From NCBI GenBank assembly GCA_023489135.1, contig JAMDCE010000013.1, positions 1-5,104 on the forward strand: a stretch of 5,104 nucleotides of DNA. The letters are read 5' to 3'. Under the pieces are notes generated by a model that had not been told where the DNA came from, did not search any database, and was given only the letters and a program-made list of their open reading frames with translations. A program made the position numbers and the translations under genes. Positions 3,876-5,104 of this stretch are shown here, one piece after another. Numbering within the stretch: the stretch's first letter is position 1; every line of letters begins with the position of its first letter. Source of the stretch: Chloroflexota bacterium. Its GTDB lineage: Bacteria; Chloroflexota; Chloroflexia; JAMDCE01.

Positions 3876-4517
3876 TTGGGAAGACAATGGGTTGTTTTCG
3901 ACGTCATGGGCGTCATTTTCGAGGTCGGCGACGATACCAATGACCTGCTGGTGCCATTCGTCCAACGCCTGAACCCCACCATTTCGACTTCTACTATTCG
4001 GGAACTGTATCTCCGAACGAGCCTCGGTGAGCTATCATCGGAGGAGTTTTGGACACAGTTAGGATTTGCCGGCAGCTACCCGGAGATTGAATATCAGTAT
4101 CTGGACACCTCCTTCTCGTTGGACGGAGACTTCTTCGATACAACCGACGGGCTGAGGGCCAAATACAATCTGGCGATTCTCTCTAACGACGTGTATGAAT
4201 GGGCGTCCTTCTTGCGCAGGAAATATGACATCGACAGGTTCTTCGAACACGTTGTGGTGAGCGGTGAGGCGAAATACCGAAAGCCAGACCTGAGGGTATT
4301 CGAAGTTCTGTTGGGAAAGCTGAAAACGTCGGCGGCAAATTGCGTTCTTATTGACGACAAGCTAGATAATCTGCGATCAGCGAAAGCTCTTTCTTTCAAG
4401 ACTGTGTTGCTCAATCGTCAGGGCAAGACCAACTCCCCTGATGCTGATTTCGAGATCGTTCGTCTCGCCGATTTGCCGGACGCAGTGGCAAAGGTTTTCG
4501 GGCACACCCTCGCCTGA
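3876..4517 (+). CDS. HAD-superfamily hydrolase, subfamily IA, phosphatase-like
   Basis: The 213-residue protein has all four HAD motifs. Motif I is WVVFDVMGVIF with nucleophile Asp9; the second acid of the usual DxD is Met11, as in the YihX-like and epoxide-hydrolase-N-terminal group (DxGGV) rather than classic phosphatases. A helical cap spans about residues 18-90. Motif II is LAILSND (Ser103). Motif III is the Lys in YRKPDLRVFE (Lys136), and motif IV is VLIDDKLDN (Asp160, Asp161). The paired acids of motif IV point to a Mg-dependent phosphatase or phosphoryl-transfer enzyme, whereas 2-haloacid dehalogenases carry Ser/Asn there. The substrate is unknown, probably a small phosphorylated metabolite in the cytoplasm. 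The start is TTG (3876) with AGGGG 5 bases upstream. It is the first of the usual start codons after the in-frame stop at 3849; an ATG at 3886 is in another frame. The gene has its own promoter. A sampled stretch is about 47% GC, like the LysR gene. Confidence 0.85.
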   Translation: MGRQWVVFDVMGVIFEVGDDTNDLLVPFVQRLNPTISTSTIRELYLRTSLGELSSEEFWTQLGFAGSYPEIEYQYLDTSFSLDGDFFDTTDGLRAKYNLAILSNDVYEWASFLRRKYDIDRFFEHVVVSGEAKYRKPDLRVFEVLLGKLKTSAANCVLIDDKLDNLRSAKALSFKTVLLNRQGKTNSPDADFEIVRLADLPDAVAKVFGHTLA

Positions 4518-4590
4518 CGAAGGCGGTAGTGGACGCTAAAGGGGAAGGTTTCGGTTTCGTCAAACGCTCTTGAGTCCGCCCTGAACAGCC

Positions 4591-4619
4591 TTGACTGCTG
4601 CAGGCGGCAGGTCTATCAT
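4591..4619 (+). promoter_or_regulatory. Strong sigma70-type promoter upstream of the dienelactone hydrolase gene
   Basis: TTGACT (4591-4596) and TATCAT (4614-4619) each match the consensus at 5 of 6 positions and are exactly 17 bases apart. The transcript would start near 4626 and carry a leader of about 80 bases. A second -10-like GATAAT (4674-4679) lies closer to the gene but has no good -35. The rest of the 188-base gap after the HAD gene shows no clear terminator or gene. Confidence 0.5.
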
Positions 4620-4705
4620 GAGCGCGCAAGCGAGAAGGCGGCGAGGGCGGTTTGTGCGCGTTTGTTTGGTGTCGATAATCCGAGCAGGGAGGAGAATGGA
4701 GCCCG

Positions 4706-5104
4706 ATGGCTACGTATGAAGGGATGATCGCGGAGTCTATCAAGTTTCGTGGGTACAACGGGGATACGATCGGCGGCTACCTGGCCCGACCTCTGGGACC
4801 GGGTCCTTTCGGGGGCGTCGTGGTCATCCACCACCTGCCTGGATTCGACGAAGCAACGAAGGAGATCACACGTAAGCTGGCAGCGCATGGCTACATAGCT
4901 CTCTGTCCCAACCTTCATTACCGTGAAAACCCGGACGACCCTGAGGCTGCTGCGGCAGCTGTGCGGGCGGCCGGAGGGTTTCCGGATGAGCGGTGCGTTG
5001 GCGATGTGGAAGGGGCCATCTGGCACTTGCGATCCCTTCTGTCCTGTAACGGCAAGATCGGCGTCATCGGCTACTGCTCGGGGGGGCAGGCAGGTGTACT
5101 TGAC
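4706..5104 (+). CDS. Dienelactone hydrolase family protein, N-terminal part (runs off right edge)
   Basis: The frame opens at ATG 4706 and continues for 133 codons to the window end; the family usually has about 230-250 residues, so roughly half is present. The product is an alpha/beta-hydrolase of the dienelactone hydrolase type. There is an N-terminal strand pair (ITRKLAAHGYIALCPNLHYR at 54-73 follows the first core strand GVVVIHHLPGFDE, 37-49), a helix (PDDPEAAAAAVRAAGG) and the nucleophile elbow GYCSGG (122-127) with Cys124. The catalytic Asp and His would lie beyond the edge. Members hydrolyse lactone or ester bonds, the best known in chloroaromatic degradation, but this HHLPG subtype has no assigned substrate that I know. 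The ribosome binding region AGGGAGGAG (4686-4694) is strong but sits 11 bases from this ATG. No other usual start codon follows the in-frame stop at 4676. A sampled stretch is about 62% GC. Confidence 0.9.
   Translation, partial: MATYEGMIAESIKFRGYNGDTIGGYLARPLGPGPFGGVVVIHHLPGFDEATKEITRKLAAHGYIALCPNLHYRENPDDPEAAAAAVRAAGGFPDERCVGDVEGAIWHLRSLLSCNGKIGVIGYCSGGQAGVLD

Noticed and set aside
4618..4719. 33-codon Arg-rich frame before the dienelactone hydrolase
   Set aside because: Its ATG overlaps the -10 box of the best promoter so it would not be transcribed from there, and no good ribosome binding site precedes it.
4411..5026. Minus-strand frames 4411-4758 and 4616-5026
   Set aside because: They lie antisense to the HAD 3' end and the dienelactone hydrolase, which carry clear catalytic motifs, and they lack domains of their own.

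Overview
The window reads as a piece of bacterial chromosome with six protein-coding stretches, several separated by unusually repeat-rich intergenic DNA. The organism cannot be fixed from sequence alone. The partial membrane protein at the left edge, the dienelactone hydrolase subtype at the right edge, the GC-rich flanks and the mix of small dispersed palindromic repeats all suit an uncultured Chloroflexota (Dehalococcoidia or SAR202-like) genome. That is an inference from remembered family resemblance, with modest confidence.

Layout, left to right. (1) 1-317, minus: the N-terminal part of an unrecognised membrane protein, possibly translated from a near-leaderless mRNA. (2) 318-749: no intact gene; it holds a CACGGAG-type dispersed repeat, a CCTCTCCC/GGGAGAGG palindrome and copy A of a structured repeat. 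(3) 750-1502, plus: the C-terminal remnant of a CopG/ribbon-helix-helix antitoxin, abutting a class I SAM-dependent methyltransferase. (4) 1503-1960: a convergent intergenic region with copy B of the structured repeat, which appears to be one copy nested inside the loop of another. (5) 1961-3511: a divergent pair, a LysR-type regulator (minus) and a hotdog thioesterase closely resembling the fluoroacetyl-CoA thioesterase FlK (plus). They share a 147-base control region with overlapping promoters and a perfect 12-base palindrome. (6) 3512-3875: more repeats, including copy C, then a good sigma70-type promoter. (7) 3876-4517, plus: a HAD-superfamily hydrolase. (8) 4706 to the right edge, plus: the N-terminal part of a dienelactone hydrolase family protein with its nucleophilic cysteine.

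The functional core is the regulator and thioesterase pair. The arrangement suggests that the LysR protein senses a small acid or acyl-CoA-related metabolite and controls a thioesterase that clears a toxic or dead-end acyl-CoA. The thioesterase aligns co-linearly with FlK from its TTG start and keeps the Thr42/Glu50/His/Gly/Arg active-site set, but has Met at the position of the FlK lid residue Phe36. Its last 23 or so residues are encoded largely by a palindromic repeat that has run into the 3' end of the gene. Sampled stretches of the regulator, thioesterase and HAD genes are about 47-50% GC, against about 62-67% for the methyltransferase and the dienelactone hydrolase, which suggests separate acquisition of the middle block.

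The most novel-looking signal is not a protein. It is a family of same-strand structured repeats at about 604-673, 1613-1733 (two nested units) and 3634-3680. Their stems differ in sequence but stay paired, while the loop (consensus ending TGCAAAA) and a following triloop hairpin are conserved.
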